DNA from: Elymus sibiricus
Taxonomy: Eukaryota; Streptophyta; Magnoliopsida; Poales; Poaceae
DNA length: 64,000 nucleotides
NCBI GenBank assembly: GCA_039707655.1
Contig: CM077672.1
Coordinates: forward strand, 199,678,537-199,742,536
Reading direction: 5' to 3'
The position numbers and the translations under genes are program-made. Below the pieces are notes generated by a model. The model was not told the origin of the DNA, ran no database searches, and saw only the letters and a list, made by a program, of their open reading frames with translations. Positions 21,770 through 32,181 of the stretch are shown here, one piece after another (the stretch's first letter is position 1; the number at the start of each line of letters is the position of its first letter).

Positions 21770-22190
21770 GCATGGAGCGACGTGGGGAGCTGGGGCAGTG
21801 GAGGAAGCCGGCTCGAAAGGAAGTTGTACCTAAGGGATGTCGGGATGTAGCTAGCAGGGCTGTGGGAGGCGGCATCAGCCCATACCACGGCAGTTAGCAA
21901 GGGGCGAAGGCTACCGTGCCGGAGCTTTGTGAGAGAGAACAGCCGGGACCCCTGATCAGGACACGCCCACAGTGGGTTTTCTCCCTCGCCGTTGGCGACC
22001 GCGTCTATGCAAAACATTCACCACTTCCCCCGGCGGACGGGATCTGGCCGGATATGTGAACAGCGGTGTGGCCACCGTCGTTTTGTGCAAGAGTGTGTGA
22101 AGAGAGCAACCCCAGCAAGCAAGCATGTAGCTTAGGCTCCTGGCTATATTATGTATATATAGTGGAGCGGTTTTCCTTTTCTATCCATAT
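21770..22190 (-). promoter_or_regulatory. Block P3: copy of the promoter/exon module
   Basis: Minus strand: CTATATATACATAATATAG (TATA) near 22145-22165, leader, GC-rich exon-like part, and donor-like AGGTACAACTTCC near 21830. Same direction as P1 and P4. Confidence 0.45.
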
Positions 22191-22219
22191 CAACCTTTTT
22201 ATATTGCGTACGTGCCATT

Positions 22220-22450
22220 GAAGACAGAAATGATGGTTGCTTCGTCCAAGCAACTTACTGTGTGATTTGACTGCTCATTAGGCATTATTACTGTGTCCCC
22301 TGCTGGTACTCCACCTATGTGTGTGACCGTTCCCGAGTGTCACTTGTACTTCCAAGTACTTATCTCTAATTTTCTTGCATGACACGTGGATCCGGATGCT
22401 GGATGGCCCACGTGTCAGCGAAAGGAAGAAGAACGAGTTCCGCCGACCGA
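22220..22450 (+). repeat. Repeat block Q, copy 2
   Basis: ATGATGGTTGCTTCGTCC, GATTTGACTGCTCATTAGG, CACGTGGATCCGGATGCTGG and CAGCGAAAGGAAG match copies 1 and 3. Confidence 0.7.
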
Positions 22451-22599
22451 GAAGTAGTATTTCCATGCAAACGGATCTTACAATGCATGAGTTGTTTGTT
22501 ATGCTATCGATGAAAATACCCCTGCATGCAGGTTTGTCTCACTCCCATGTGCCCTACTTACTCTAACATCCATCATTTCAGCAAGGGGTAATGCCGTCT

Positions 22600-22860
22600 A
22601 AAACCACACGTACACATGTGAAGACTACAACCCTCATGCATGCAGTACATTATGAAATATGAACATGTGAAGATTACAACCCTCATGCATGCATGCAGCA
22701 GTCACACGTACACATGCACACAAAAACGCACGCGACGCCCTAATGCATGCATGCAGCAGTCACACGTACACATGCACGCATGCATGCATGTGTACAGCAC
22801 ACGGTGCAACACACACGCTCACGCTCAAGTGCTCAGCCTACACGTGCATGCGCACACATA
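22600..22860. repeat. CATGCA/ACAC-rich tandem duplications
   Basis: ACATGTGAAGA(C/T)TACAACCCTCATGCATGCA occurs at about 22614 and 22664, and ATGCATGCATGCAGCAGTC with the following CACACGTACACATGCAC at about 22685 and 22743. Many CATG/ATGC palindromes. Confidence 0.8.
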
Positions 22861-23194
22861 CACTGCCAGGGTGGCTCCCGCGCAAGGGTTGAACTCCTGC
22901 CGCGCCTGTGTAAAATTTTGTTTAACTTATTTCTTTCCTCAGCCAACTGACAGGTGGGACCCATAGTCCACGTGTCAATTTAACCAGTAAACAAAGTGCT
23001 ACGTAGACTATTTGACCGGCCAACAGAGTGAATACGGCGCTCTACTTTGAGCTAGTTACCGTATAAACACCGCAAAATGTATATATTGACCGTAATGAGC
23101 GTATTATGAAGTCTAGTGACCGCCATTAAGCCATATTAACCGAAAAGGAGGCAGTATGGACTGGTAGTGGACTAGTAGTAGTACCAATACTACA

Positions 23195-23390
23195 CTACGC
23201 CCTCTCCCTCTCCCACATGCGCGGTGGCTCGTAGGATGAGGAGAACGAGGAGAAGCTTGCTTACTATGCCCTCTCCCTCTCGCACACGCGTGGTGGCTCA
23301 TAGGATGAGGAGAACGAGGAGAAGCTTTCTTACTATGCCCTCTCCCTCTTCCACACACGCGGTGGCTCGCAGGATGAGGAGAAAGCTTTT
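23195..23390. repeat. 69 bp minisatellite, about 2.8 copies
   Basis: Copies start at 23195, 23264 and 23333 with CTA(C/T)GCCCTCTCCCTCT, then a variable GTGGTGGCTC-like part and AGGATGAGGAGAACGAGG. The period is a multiple of three, so an open frame persists, but it shows no sign of being a gene. Confidence 0.85.
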
Positions 23391-23697
23391 GACTACTGCG
23401 CGCTCACTGTCCGCTCTCCTCGCCCACGCAGTGGACGTGCAGCAGTTCATTCGGTGTCAGATTGCTAGAAGCATACAATGTAGTATTGTAATTGTTCAAC
23501 TTCACGAAGAGACGAAGAGCCAAGCGCAAGGTTTAATAGTACAAGTAGTACAGTATACAGGTACACTAGGAACCGCATGGTGGAGCGTATGCACTCTTAT
23601 TTTATTTTAATCTGTGATAAAGCAATCTTCTACTACTAGTACGCATTTACTCCGGAGTAGTGCGGAAAATGGAAGCCCAGTGAAGTATTACTCCTTA

Positions 23698-23981
23698 GAG
23701 ACTGGCCATAGTGGGAGTAACTTCAAGAGTAACATCGGGTCCAACTCAGCAAATTTGCTTATGTGGCAATGAGTTAGTGAGGACAGAGGTAAATTGAGTA
23801 ACTTAACTAGTTACTGTAACATCACATATCCCAATACAATATGAGTCTGTAACCTAATAAATGAAGCTTTGCATGACACCACACATAGTATGTTTACTAC
23901 CCACTATGGAGGTACTAGTAACATAGCCTAGGGTAGCGTGTATGTTACTAGTGCAAGTTAGTCTCCACTATGGCTAGTCTC
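23698..23981. mobile_element. TIR MITE, 284 bp
   Basis: The left end GAGACTGGCCATAGTGGGAG and the right end (reverse complement) GAGACTAGCCATAGTGGAGA form imperfect terminal inverted repeats of about 26 bases. No coding capacity. The flanks do not give a clean TSD (TTA on the left, ACA on the right), so the superfamily is not decided. The TIR type is common in grass genomes. Confidence 0.7.
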
Positions 23982-24074
23982 ACACTATCACCATAATATT
24001 TCTTGGCCTCCGTGCGACACCTAGCCCATCTGTGTTCTCCTTACTATTTATAGTTGCTCCTAGTAGTAGGAGCG

Positions 24075-24270
24075 GATTCAAAGAAGATTGAATTGATGGT
24101 TGCTTCGTCCGAGCAACTTATTGTGGGAAAGGTAGGGCTTATGATTTGACTGCTCATTAGTATATTACTGCGGCGAAATGACCGGGCTGGATTCTCCCGT
24201 GTGGTTGTGCACTCTAATTTGGTGCATGGCACGTGGACCTGGATGCTGGAGTAGTATAATGGCTTCTGGC
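24075..24270 (+). repeat. Repeat block Q, copy 3
   Basis: GATGGTTGCTTCGTCCGAGC, GATTTGACTGCTCATTAG, GTGCATGGCACGTGGACCTG. See copies at 18470 and 22220. Confidence 0.7.
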
Positions 24271-24329
24271 AATGCTATCAAGCTTTCAGCATCTGTTTAC
24301 ATAATATATGTACACATAATTTTTGAGCG

Positions 24330-24570
24330 ACATGAAATTGTACAACGCTATGAAGCTTTCAGCTTTTGTTTCATGTGTCTTGCCAGCTGGAAGGTTGTCT
24401 CGTTACAACATTCCATTAAATACAAAGGAAACTAACATCCATGCTCTTTCGCAAAAAAAAGAAAAAACTAACTTCCTTGCTAATGCATCTCAATGATTCG
24501 CAGATCAGAGCGAGTATTTACATCACAACTGAAGACAAAGTTGTGAGAAGGTGTACAAATAAAGAAAAAA
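24330..24570 (-). repeat. Repeat block S, inverted copy
   Basis: The reverse complement of 18040-18240: GAAGCTTTCAGCTTTTGTTT and CAACTGAAGACAAAGTTGTG are visible in the plus strand. Confidence 0.65.
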
Positions 24571-24714
24571 AATAAAAAATGATTGATGCTCTCCATAGGA
24601 ATGCATTCATTTCCTGGCCACGATATTCATTGGTTGGCAGCTACTTTCCTGCAGCTCTGTCAAAATCTACACGACATGTTGGCAAAGAAAGGAGCTGTCA
24701 GAAGCATGGAACAT

Positions 24715-25200
24715 TCCGATCATTTTGTGCAGTTCCACTAAAATAGAGCTGAGCGTCCCCTGTTAACAAAGATATTGAGTAAGTGTGATTCCAATAATAG
24801 TGGCACTGTTGATGAAACAATAAACACACAAATAGAAGTCGGTCACCTTTGCAGTCTCTCTTGAGACTAACTAGTTGTTGGAGAAGATTAGGCTGGGAGT
24901 TGGATGAGGAGGATAGGAACTCCAAACTCCCTTTGTGTAGTCCCATTGAAATGTAGAAATGTTGCCTGTGACATTTTAGAAGAAATGCACAAAACACTCT
25001 TAAGAAAAAAGTTCCTTGTGCAGTTCACCAAAAGGTCGCAATAGCAACGAGGTGAAATGGATATCCCTATTTGCAAAAAGAGGTAGAAACGAAATAATTA
25101 CTGGCCAATGACAGTTGATGACACATACGCCGACAAAAATAAGCATATTCATTGTCTTAAGGGAAAGATAACAGCACGGTGGTTTCTCTCAAACGGTGTG
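24715..25200. repeat. Repeat blocks T (copy 2) and R (copy 3) with a decayed exon copy
   Basis: 24715-24800 repeats 21680-21765, and 24910-25200 repeats 16620-16960. The minus-strand text FNGTTQREFGVPI at about 24905-24955 is a decayed copy of the exon at 16573-16660. Four copies of the 22-base motif lie here. Confidence 0.6.
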
Positions 25201-25259
25201 AGGAGGAGATTGCAAATTTGAAAGTACGCAGGCCGAGCTAGTACATTTTAAGCAAATAA

Positions 25260-25700
25260 CTAGAGAAGATCCACATGCAGCGACATGGGAAGTTGGGCAG
25301 TGGAGCAAGGCCGGTTCTAAAGGAAGATGTACCTGAGGGTCGTCAGGATGTAAGTAGGAGGGTGGCGGTGGGCGGGATCTGCTACGGCAGCGAGCAAGGG
25401 TCGAAGGCCCTACCGCGCCGGAGCTTGGTCGGAGAGAACGGCGGGTACCATAGATCGGGACGTGCCGACAGAGGGTTTCCTACCTTGACGCCGGCGACCG
25501 GAGCAACGCTGCATATCCTCCCTTTCCGCCAGCGGACGAGATCCGGCCGGATCAGTGACGAGCGGTTAGAAAGAGAGAGATTGGCCACTGCCATCTTGTG
25601 TGAGAGAGTGTGAAGAGACGAACCCCAGCAAGCAAGCATTGAGGCTCCTGCCTATATTTGTACTAGTATAGTGGAGCGGTTTTCGTTTTTCTCTCCATAC
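25260..25700 (-). promoter_or_regulatory. Block P4: copy of the promoter/exon module
   Basis: Minus strand: TATA-like ACTATACTAGTACAAATATAG near 25660, leader with CTCTCACACAAG, GC-rich exon-like stretch and donor-like CAGGTACATCTTCC near 25325. Shares CCACATG(A/C)AG(C/T) at its intron side with P1. Confidence 0.45.
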
Positions 25701-25959
25701 AATCGTTTTATATTCTACATGCCATTGACGAACAAAACTTTATTTAAAATAATGCGCCAACGCGTCAAGTCGCACTTTGTTTTGTTCACGCGTGGTACAC
25801 GACCCTCCATCAAGTGAACAACCAACACGCGTCAAATTATCATGTGGGCTGCCTTTTCATACAGAAATGAGCTCCACCTTGTACCCGCGCGGGTGTGGTT
25901 GGGAACCAGACATGAGTACGTGCATCATGCATGCACCTCTTCTCTTCATCCACGTACCC

Positions 25960-27310
25960 CACCTACGTGGGTGTGTGTGAGAGATACAAACCAAGAGAGA
26001 TATGGTGAGTGCGTTTGTGAGTATTTTTTTTGGGGGGGGGGGTGATTTTGTAAGTGTATTTGTGTGCGTGAGAGATAGACAGGGAATATGAGTCAATGAT
26101 ATCTCAAAAAATGTAACATATGCAATGTGTGTGAAACGGAGGCCTAGATATATCATATATAGAGGGGGCGATGCATGAGAAGAGAGGGGAGGGATCATCA
26201 GTGTGAGATATCGATAGAATCGAAGAGAGGGATGAAGGTGTATGGGTGCGAGATCGATAAAGAGAGCCAGCGAAATTGTGTGTGTGCATGTCAAAGATAT
26301 AGGGTGGATGGCCTACTGGAACGTGAGAGGGGACAGGTGCAGTTTGTGTGTGGCAGGGAGACCTAACTAGAGCGTTCGACTATCAGTGTGTGTGTGTGGG
26401 GGGGGGCAGATACCTAACTAGAGAGGTGGATCGACATATATATGTGTGGAGAACGAGAGACCTAGCTATGTATTGAGGGAGATCGATCGGCATCCATACA
26501 TATGTGTAGGAGAGGAATAAGGTTGGGAGAGAGACAGAGCTAGAGTGCCGGAGGGGTGGTGGTGGAGTTGCTTCTCGGAGATGGTGGGAGAGGCCTACTA
26601 GACAAACGGAGGGTATGACTGCAATATCAATAAGAGAGAGGATGTGTGTCTGTGTGTGCGCGTGCATGTGAGAGACGAGTCGGGAGGCATGCATGGATGA
26701 TGGGGGGGCGATATGTCTGTGGTAAGCAGACCTAACTAGATAGGTAGAGCAATCGTCGTGTGTCGGGGAAAGGGAGAGACTTATCTAGTGAGGTAGACCG
26801 ATCGGTGCATGGTGAAAAAGAGTTATAGTCGACCTAGCTATATGTACAGAGGGAGATCGATCGGTATACATGCATGTGTTAGAGGCAAATAAGGCCCGAA
26901 GAGACGGATAGAGAGAGGTGGATGCGGCTAGGAGGTGGTGCGATAGGCCTACTATATAGAGATGGAGGAGTGTGCGAGTGCGAGATCGATGAAAAGAGGG
27001 GCAAGAGTGTGCATATGTGTGTGACCGTATGAGAGATAGGGGGCATGGACGGTGAGAGGAGAAGAGGGAAAGTGTGTGTATGTGGTAGGCAGACCTGGCT
27101 AGAGAGGTATATCGATCGGTGTGTGCCGGAAAGAAGGAGCTGGGGAGACCTATAGAGACCGTGGGAGAATAAAGAAAAATAACGAATGTGCGCAACGGAG
27201 AGAATGCTGAGGAAGGGGGAGGGCGAGGAGGGCATGTGCATGCACGAGAGAAAGTTAGTGCTAGCTACAAAGAGAAGAGGATTGTGTGGGTGTAAAAGTC
27301 TAATAGAGAT
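25960..27310 (+). repeat. Purine-rich, strand-asymmetric repeat tract
   Basis: About 1.3 kb dominated by G and A on the plus strand, with TG runs. A loose module built from AGACCTAACTAGAGAGGT, GATCGATCGG and a (T)ACATATGTGTG run recurs at least five times (for example near 26360, 26410, 26735, 26790 and 27090). Homopolymer runs T8-G11 (26030-26041) and G7-G9 (26399-26406) occur. Minus-strand open frames here are low-complexity artefacts. Confidence 0.7.
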
Positions 27311-28034
27311 CATAATTCATTACAAAAGTGGATTCAGATATTAGAATAAGAGATCATATTGTTTTAAACCCCTGCATGCATGAATATAATGGTGATACAC
27401 ATGGTGTGGTTATGAACATGTTATACTATATATATATATATATCAAACAATCTCACATTCATTTGAATTTGTGATAATGTGTGGCTTTTGCAGCTCACAG
27501 CTAAGTACTTGTAGGCGTAGGGGGCGGGGTACTATACATTATGCGATAAACACATTATACATATGAAACATGGTTTAGATTATGAAGATCTAGCTAGAGC
27601 TTGAAATGTACTATTATTTGAAATCAGCATAAAGTGGATTGAAAATTTTGAATTTGCTTTCATATAGTACACATAGTTCATATCTGACTTAACAGTAGTC
27701 ATGTGGTGTGTTGTGAAGATAATATACAGATGATGGTTTAACTTGACAACAATCATGATTGTAGATTCTTATTCAAATAGTGAAATGAAATCCAATTTAG
27801 TTCATATTGCAGCGGTAGTATATACATTTCGAATGCACTAAAATGTTCATTTGAGTAGGTTACATGCATTATGCACCTAGCGAAATATTTTAATTGAACA
27901 TAACATGGATTCAAAGTTTTGAATGACATTTGTAGTAATTCATACAGTAAAACAGGACAAGACCCTCTCTTGTGTGGTGCGAATAGATTTTTTTTTGGTT
28001 GAGGGAAGTGCGAATTGGTATGGTACCCTACACG
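27311..28034. other. AT-rich stretch without gene
   Basis: No ORF of note. It contains a TA microsatellite (27425-27443) and ordinary AT-rich sequence up to the CACTA element. Confidence 0.6.
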
Positions 28035-28480
28035 TTACACTGGTACAGTGACCTGCTATACAAATGGTTTTTACCCCCTTTCCGCGATAGAGTTTTAAAC
28101 CGCCGCCTTGCCTGTGTGTGCGATAGGGGGGTCCTTCCCACACGACCCAGAAACCGTCGGCGATAGGGCCTCCGGTCACATAGGCGGGGCAAAAAGAGCT
28201 CGTGTGCAATCGGGCGAGCCATCGCAGACAATTATACTGGCCCAATCATTTCTGTTCGTATGTACATCCCACAAAGTGAATCTCAGAAAAACATTTCCGT
28301 TCATATGTGCATCACACACAATTTTTATGTGGAAACGTTTGTGCAAGGTGGCCTAACGCAAACATTTGTCAGGCGGAAGTCGTGTGTGATTGTTCATTGA
28401 TCCAACACAGCTACTTTCTAGAAACTGTGTGCGTTGTTTGAGGTCATCGCCCACGGTGTTGTCTCAGAAACCGTCTGCAA
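28035..28480. repeat. CACTA left TIR and subterminal repeats
   Basis: TSD TTA, CACTGGTACAG, then repeated motifs GTGTGCGATAGGG, GAAACCGTCGGCGAT, GTGTGTGATTG, GAAACTGTGTGCG and GAAACCGTCTGCAAT in alternating orientation. Confidence 0.7.
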
Positions 28481-28737
28481 TACAAAAACCCAATAAGCGG
28501 GATACTTGGCCTATTATTGATAATGCATTTAGTAATCAAATTGACATTTCATATCAAGCACACCATATGTTGCACAGCCGTATTACGGCAACCAGAATTT
28601 CATAGCTGAATTACATCATAGTACAACATCACATAGCTTCAGCACCCAGTTACACCATATAGGCATAAAGTTAGCTATGCAATTACACAACAGCACGAAG
28701 TTTCACATGCAACATCTAAAACTTTTGGAAAGTAGCA

Positions 28738-29246
28738 TCATATACGGTATATAGAGAGATGAATCTCATCTGGAAAACTGCTGAATCTGAAGGGGAATAT
28801 TGAGACTTCAATGATGTTGAATGTCCTTGCAACTTTACGCCAGTGGCTGCGGATGATTGCCCGCCCAACCTTCGTCCTCTTGAGGAAGACTTCAATATTG
28901 TACCATGGGTGTTGAATGAGTACCTTCCTCGCCTCTTGACCATGGAGGTGGTTTGAGAGGTAATCATCAGTGAACTGCTTTGGAAAGGACTGAAAACAAA
29001 GATATGCATAAATATCTGTTCTAAATTTTGAAATGGCGCATAGGAAAAAACACAAGGTAAAAGAGTTAGTACCATCCTATAGTTGACTGATGTCTTCTTC
29101 ATTGTGCAAACAAAGATCTTGTTGTTATTCAACTCTAGTTTCTTTATCCTAACAATCTTTCTGAGTTTCTTGACTTGACTGATATTCATGTCCATCTCAT
29201 TTCCCCATATGCAAAATGGATCGAACAGTGGGTCTAAACCTCTGAC
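28738..29246 (-). pseudogene. B3-domain gene fragment captured by the CACTA element
   Basis: Two exons are visible. The upstream one (about 29246-29073) contains FCIWGNEMDMN and KKLRKIVRIKKLELN. A clean intron with GT...AG borders spans 29072-28990, with the acceptor TTTGTTTTCAG. The second exon starts SFPKQFTDDYL, continues with VLIQHPWYNIEVFLKRTKVG and WRKVARTF, and ends at a TGA (28738). F-P-K-Q-F at the start, the conserved Trp and the FRFS-type strand fit a plant B3 DNA-binding domain (REM-like). Both exons are open and in phase. It is placed as a pseudogene because upstream exons are broken (29943-30254), but expression cannot be excluded. A Stowaway MITE lies in the presumed next intron. 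Confidence 0.6.
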
Positions 29247-29294
29247 AACATGACCTACATGTGCAAGACCAAATTGTTAAAAACCTAAATATTA

Positions 29295-29375
29295 CTACCT
29301 CCGTCCCATAATATAAGAACGTTTTTAAGCTAACATAGCTTAAAAAAACGTTCTTATATTATGGGACGGAGGGAG
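29295..29375. mobile_element. Stowaway MITE, 81 bp
   Basis: CTACCTCCGTCCCATAATAT at one end and its near-perfect complement at the other. TA dinucleotide TSD at 29293-29294 and 29376-29377. Size and ends match Triticeae Stowaway elements (Tc1/mariner-derived) such as the Athos/Thalos type. Confidence 0.95.
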
Positions 29376-29942
29376 TAGAATGGTTCCTGCAATTGCACAA
29401 TAGTGTGCTATTAGCCAAAGGACCATGCATGTGCAAACCTCGATGGTAAACCTTAGTGCCTCCCATTGTTTCCCTGCAACACATATAAGGCAGACATTGA
29501 TCAGTTTAAGTGAGAGTTGGCATAATATCAGTAGAATATATTAATGAAAACTTGTACCCACAACAAATGAACATCACACTGCACAATTGAACCAAAAGGT
29601 TAACTGGACACCACAACAAATGAAGCAAGCAGTTAACTGAGAACCACATTGCAGAATAGAACATATACTAGAAGATCATATAGTTAACCAAGCCTAGCAT
29701 GCTTAAGAACTACTAGGAAATATAGCATTTGTGTATGTTTCTCATGTATAGAGTACATCCAAATTCGATTTTATTCTTCACATGCATAACAATAAAAAAA
29801 TTGTACCCACAGGAATTGAACATCACATTTCAGAATTGAACCAAATAGTTAACTGAACATCACAACAAATGAACCAAACTTTTAACTGAACATCACATTT
29901 CAAAAGATCAGATTGCATATTAACATTACAAAGGACAATTCA

Positions 29943-30254
29943 CTAGAAGGCACCGGAGGTGGCCTTTAGAAAACACCATGAACTGTCGTTTAAAGCAGCC
30001 AACCACGTGGCGGCGTGCACGCGCGAGGGGTCAACGGTGGCCTCAACGGCGAGGTGCTCCTCCAAGATCTGGTGGTCGGCACGCATGGCAGCCATCGCGA
30101 CCTCATCCGCTCATGCGGCCGCGATTTGCTTCACCGCTGCCAGATGCTCCTTGAGCTCTTGGCTATAATGCGTGCACCATGGCTATGGGTGGCGCTTATT
30201 TGGAGGATGGGGCAGTGATTCGGGTGGAAGATGTCGCATCGGCAGTCGAGGCAT
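29943..30254 (-). pseudogene. Broken upstream exon of the CACTA cargo gene
   Basis: From an ATG at 30252-30254 one frame runs to a TAG at 29943 with two internal stops. Text such as SQELKEHLAAVKQIAAA, ADEVAMAAMRADHQILEEHL and VHAATWLAAL is coding-like (alanine-rich, helical). It lies upstream of the B3 exons on the same strand and downstream of a TATA-like box at about 30580. It may be a separate gene fragment and not part of the B3 gene. Confidence 0.35.
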
Positions 30255-30575
30255 GTGGGATGGAGAAGGAGGAGGAGGATGGGGGTGGGGTGTGGATTAC
30301 CTAACTATATCGATGAGGCCGCGCAGCGGGAAGGAGCACCGCCGGTGAGGAGGCGGCACGGCAAATCAAGCAATGAAGGTTTGAACTTCGAAAGGAAGGA
30401 GGAAACAGTGGAAATGTGGCTTTTGGTGGGGGGAGGGGGCGGGGACCTAGATATTTGCGCGGTTGCCAAAAATTTATGAACGGTGCAGCAAAAAACTAGT
30501 GCGCAAGTGTGGTTGATGGATGGCCGGTGGACTATAGCCGACGAACCTTCCGGCATAAGCCATACATGATGGAGC

Positions 30576-30588
30576 CCCAAGATATTTT
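30576..30588 (-). promoter_or_regulatory. TATA-like box in CACTA cargo
   Basis: Minus strand CAGTATAAAATATC, followed downstream by a C-rich leader with CCCCGCCCCCTCCCCCC (30425-30445). Confidence 0.4.
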
Positions 30589-30736
30589 ATACTGCATCGC
30601 ACATGATTCTTGCTAACAAACTGTTTGTTGTGTACTTGATTTTTTTCATTTTGATTTGAAAGACAAAATGGGGTTACGCCAGGAAAGGTTGTTGTTTGAA
30701 TTGCTAGAACATTTATCTGTAGTGAACATGCAACTA

Positions 30737-31588
30737 TAGGAGTGTCGTGCTAAAATTTTGTATTATTCCGGGTTCGTTTGGCATTTTTTATACATTAATT
30801 CAGTTTTCTAGGCATTTAGTGTGCATAATTCAAATTTGAACTACATGCACATGCTCCAGTGCACCAAAATGGGTTGAAAAATTGTATATGTGTCCTTGGC
30901 TGAATGTTTAGGTCCCATACAAGAAATGGGAGTGAATTTCAAACATCTAGGCGTCATGGCTCGGCCGAAAACATTGAGAAACTTGGTTTTTAAATTCCTG
31001 TAAATCCAAAAATTGCCTAAAAATCACGGAACTTGGCATGGTGTCTTGACATGGCACCAACATGCTATGGTAAAAAAATTGTTCGATTTGGGACAAGTTT
31101 TGGTATAAGCTTCTTACAAACCAGAGCTTCTCTCAAGAAGGCTCATGGTTCCGATAGGGGATGTGTCACCTTTGTGGGCGAAACGACATACGCTGCTTCT
31201 TCCTGCCTTGATTTTTTTACAGAGGCAACAAAGACCAATAGGAGTGTCGTGCTAAAATTTGGAATTATTCCGGGTTTGTTTGGCCTTTTTTATACATTTA
31301 TTGAGTTTCCTAGGCATTTAATGTGGATAATTCAAATTTGAACTACATGCACATGCTCCAGTGCACCAAAATGGGTTGAAACATCGTATATGTATCCTTG
31401 GGTGAATGTTTAGGTCCCATGCAAGAAATGGGAATGAATTTCAAACATCTGGGCGTCGTGGCTCGGCTGAAAACATTGACAAACTTGGTTTTTAAATTCC
31501 TATAAATCCAAAACTTGCCTGAAAATCATGAAACTTGGCATGTTGCCTTGACATGGCACCAACATGCTGTGGTAAAAATTTTGTCTGA
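30737..31588. repeat. Direct duplication, two copies of about 350 bp at 502 bp spacing
   Basis: 30738-31083 and 31240-31588 share long near-identical runs, e.g. AGGAGTGTCGTGCTAAAATT, CTACATGCACATGCTCCAGT and ACATGGCACCAACATGCT. The spacer contains unrelated sequence. No coding function seen. Confidence 0.9.
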
Positions 31589-32181
31589 TTTTTTGAAGGC
31601 GCACAGATTAACAACCAACAAAGTCATTTTGGAACAAAGAGCTGCCACGTTATAATCGGAAACACAAGTGTTATTCAAACCGTGGACGTTGTACTAACCA
31701 TTTACGTGCCACCACGGATCCCCATTTTTATTGGCTAGCTAGGAGGCGCCGTGCGGGGTAGCTATTTGAGTAGACGGGAGGCGTGAAGCAGACTGCTGCG
31801 CAGGCTCACCGGGAGGTGAGCCCTTTGACCTCCATCCGCCGCCTACCTCGCTCCCAACTTCTCCATTAATGGCGCCCGAGCTCCTATTTTAATGGCGTTG
31901 CTAGGCCTCAGTCGACTGAGATTTAAGAGAGAGAAAAGAAAATCTGAAAAGAAAATTTTGCATGGATCTAGATGTAAGATCTCACGGACATAGCATTGAC
32001 CGAGACTTAGCAAGGTTGATATATATATGACGACGATGGCAATGAATAATAATAATTTTCTGACATATTCAGGAAGATAATTAAAGATGCCACATGCAGC
32101 AATGCCCGAAAGACACAAGGGCAAAAGAAGGAAGACGTAGACAACGATTTGGGTCCCTGCTCTCTAATTCACCTTGATCTA
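31589..32181. other. CACTA interior without gene
   Basis: No supportable ORF. It contains GGGAGGTGAGCCC near 31810 and AT-rich sequence. Possibly the 3' part of the neighbouring coiled-coil gene. Confidence 0.5.

Noticed and set aside
22689..22966. HAC/TRTHA-rich frames
   Set aside because: Produced by the CATGCA/ACAC repeats.
23224..23610. 128-codon ORF over the 69 bp minisatellite
   Set aside because: Open only because the repeat period is divisible by three; no homology features.
25857..27313. Long His/Ser-rich minus-strand ORFs
   Set aside because: Low-complexity complement of the purine-rich tract.
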